Assembly: GCA_900555175.1 (NCBI GenBank)
Contig: USJT01000070.1
Span: 1 to 6,274 of the forward strand
Source: an uncultured bacterium
GTDB taxonomy: Bacteria > Cyanobacteriota > Vampirovibrionia > Gastranaerophilales > Gastranaerophilaceae
Direction: 5' to 3'
Length of the DNA: 6,274 nt
A program made the translations under genes and the position numbers. The notes below the pieces were generated by a model, which saw nothing but the letters and a program-made list of their open reading frames with translations, searched no databases and was not told where the DNA came from. Shown one piece after another: positions 5,266 to 6,274 of the stretch. Within the stretch, counting starts at the first letter, position 1. Each line of letters opens with the position of its first letter.

Positions 5266-5787
5266 ATGCTAAGTATTAAAATAAAACCGATGCAAAAAAC
5301 TGATGTAGATGGGGTCATTGCAATAGAAGAAAAGGCATACGGCCCACATCATTGGTCAAAAGATTCATTTTTGAGTGAGCTTTCAAACGAGCTTGCAAAA
5401 TATTTTAGTGCCTTCAATGAAAAAGGAGAGCTAATCGGTTATTGCGGTTGCTGGCAGATATTAGAAGAATCACATATTACAAATATTGCCGTAACTCCCG
5501 AATACAAACGTCAACATATCGGAGAAGCCTTGCTTACAACTATAATTGATGAATGTTACAGGAATATGGCGAAATATATTACACTCGAAGTTCGTGTCGG
5601 AAATACTCCCGCAATAAATTTGTATGAAAAATACGGTTTTAAATCACTTGGCACAAGAAAAGGCTACTATCAGGACAATAATGAAGATGCCTTAATAATG
5701 TGGACAGAAAACATTTTTTACGATAAATTTAAATCAGGATATGATAAAAATATCATCGCTCTAAAGGGGAAAATAAATATCTTATGA
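5266..5787 (+). CDS. rimI: RimI-type GNAT N-acetyltransferase
   Basis: A GNAT acetyltransferase of 173 aa. RimI acetylates the N-terminal alanine of ribosomal protein bS18 using acetyl-CoA. The acetyl-CoA-binding motif A is NIAVTPEYKRQHIGEALL (73-90), with Q83-x-x-G86-x-A88. LEVRVGNTPAINLYEKYGF (107-125) and the following RKGYYQDNNEDALIM (131-145) align well with RimI. E108 and Y120 occupy the places of the enterobacterial catalytic Glu and Tyr. A C-terminal tail of about 25 residues (149-173) extends beyond the usual 150-aa family length. ATG 5266 is preferred because it keeps the first strand (SIKIKPM), which the ATG at 5290 would lose. Neither start has a recognisable SD, and 5266 lies just behind an extended -10 box, so the mRNA may be leaderless. 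The gene overlaps bioY by ATGA. Another GNAT with a different target remains possible. Confidence 0.85.
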   Translation: MLSIKIKPMQKTDVDGVIAIEEKAYGPHHWSKDSFLSELSNELAKYFSAFNEKGELIGYCGCWQILEESHITNIAVTPEYKRQHIGEALLTTIIDECYRNMAKYITLEVRVGNTPAINLYEKYGFKSLGTRKGYYQDNNEDALIMWTENIFYDKFKSGYDKNIIALKGKINIL

Positions 5788-6274
5788 CTAACACTGCCGC
5801 ACCAAAAATAAGGATTATAAAAAAACAAATTGAGGGGATAAGATTGTCATTCGGGAGCATACTATTGGTTTTGTGCTGTACGTTTTTGATAATTCTTTCA
5901 ACCTTTATACAAGTAAATATAAATCATTTTATAATTCCATCAGGTCTGTTTAATGGTGAGCATCTTCAATTGACGGATTATATTCACACTTATAAATTAA
6001 TCCCGCAAGTTCCTGTAATAATGTTTATTGGTGCATTTTTGGGAAGAAAATACGGAATTGCAAGTATTTTAATATACATATTGCTTGGTCTTTTTGCTAT
6101 GCCGATTTTTGCACTTGGCGGAGGTCCAAAATATATTTTTGAATACAGTTTTGGTTATATCATAGCTTATATGCCTGCCGTATTTTTTGCAGGTTCAATT
6201 TTAAAAAGCGGATTTACTAACAGAAACATTTTTCATGCAGTTCTGGTCGGAGTTTTAACTATTCACCTTATAGG
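5784..6274 (+). CDS. bioY: Biotin transporter BioY (S component of an ECF transporter), partial
   Basis: The frame is open from the ATG at 5784 to the right edge, giving 163 complete codons without a stop. BioY is the membrane substrate-binding subunit for biotin uptake and usually works with the EcfA/A'/T module. The family pattern is clear: LIPQVPVIMFIGAFLGRKYG (72-91), then SILIYILLGLFAMPIFALGGG (94-114) and YSFGYIIAYMPAVFFAG (121-137). Several hydrophobic segments are present, with TM1 at about 24-45. A basic N-terminal stretch of about 22 residues precedes TM1, and the linker before the PQVP motif (about 46-72) appears long for the family. The start codon overlaps the rimI stop (ATGA), and AGGGGA at 5765-5770 lies 13 nt upstream, rather far for an SD, so coupled translation is likely. 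No biotin-synthesis gene is visible. The C-terminus and any ECF partners lie beyond the window. Confidence 0.88.
   Translation, partial: MTNTAAPKIRIIKKQIEGIRLSFGSILLVLCCTFLIILSTFIQVNINHFIIPSGLFNGEHLQLTDYIHTYKLIPQVPVIMFIGAFLGRKYGIASILIYILLGLFAMPIFALGGGPKYIFEYSFGYIIAYMPAVFFAGSILKSGFTNRNIFHAVLVGVLTIHLI

Overview
The window is AT-rich, roughly one-third G+C by eye. It carries bacterial genes packed closely, mostly with clear Shine-Dalgarno (SD) sites of GGAG, AAGG or GAGGG type. The gene content is an OmpR-type two-component system, TadA, a TIGR02757/DUF2400 protein, a GGDEF protein, RimI and BioY. With the low G+C and the AT-rich codon use, this fits a host-associated bacterium such as a gut Gastranaerophilales (Melainabacteria/Vampirovibrionia) or a low-GC Firmicute. 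The strong SD sites argue against Bacteroidetes. The assignment is an impression, as no rRNA or other marker gene is present.

Layout: a partial minus-strand gene of unknown function runs off the left edge (1-304). A 220-bp divergent intergenic region follows, then a tight plus-strand operon: response regulator (525-1232), membrane histidine kinase (1238-2911), tadA (2912-3343) and a TIGR02757/DUF2400 gene (3327-4085). The gaps in it are 5, 0 and -17 nt. The operon meets a minus-strand GGDEF-family gene (4204-5076) head to head, and the 118 bp between them hold two copies of a 42-bp imperfect direct repeat with a hairpin core. Divergent from the GGDEF gene, after 189 bp with promoter-like elements, is a plus-strand pair overlapping by ATGA: rimI (5266-5787) and a partial bioY running off the right edge (5784-6274).

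How the genes work together: the regulator and kinase should form one signalling pair. The two genes behind them, a tRNA adenosine deaminase and a protein with a glycosylase-like HhH signature, are probably co-transcribed with the pair, and translational coupling is likely. The GGDEF protein has a receiver-like domain without the phosphorylatable Asp and a GGDEF domain with several altered signature positions but an intact I-site RxxD. It looks more like a c-di-GMP receptor or scaffold than a synthase. RimI and BioY are a modification enzyme and a vitamin-uptake component sharing an operon.

The genes are mostly ordinary accessory and housekeeping genes, and I see no convincing new multi-gene system. 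The points most worth a second look are the degenerate GGDEF protein, the 42-bp repeats, the apparently leaderless rimI start, and the kinase and tadA lying in one frame separated only by a stop codon.
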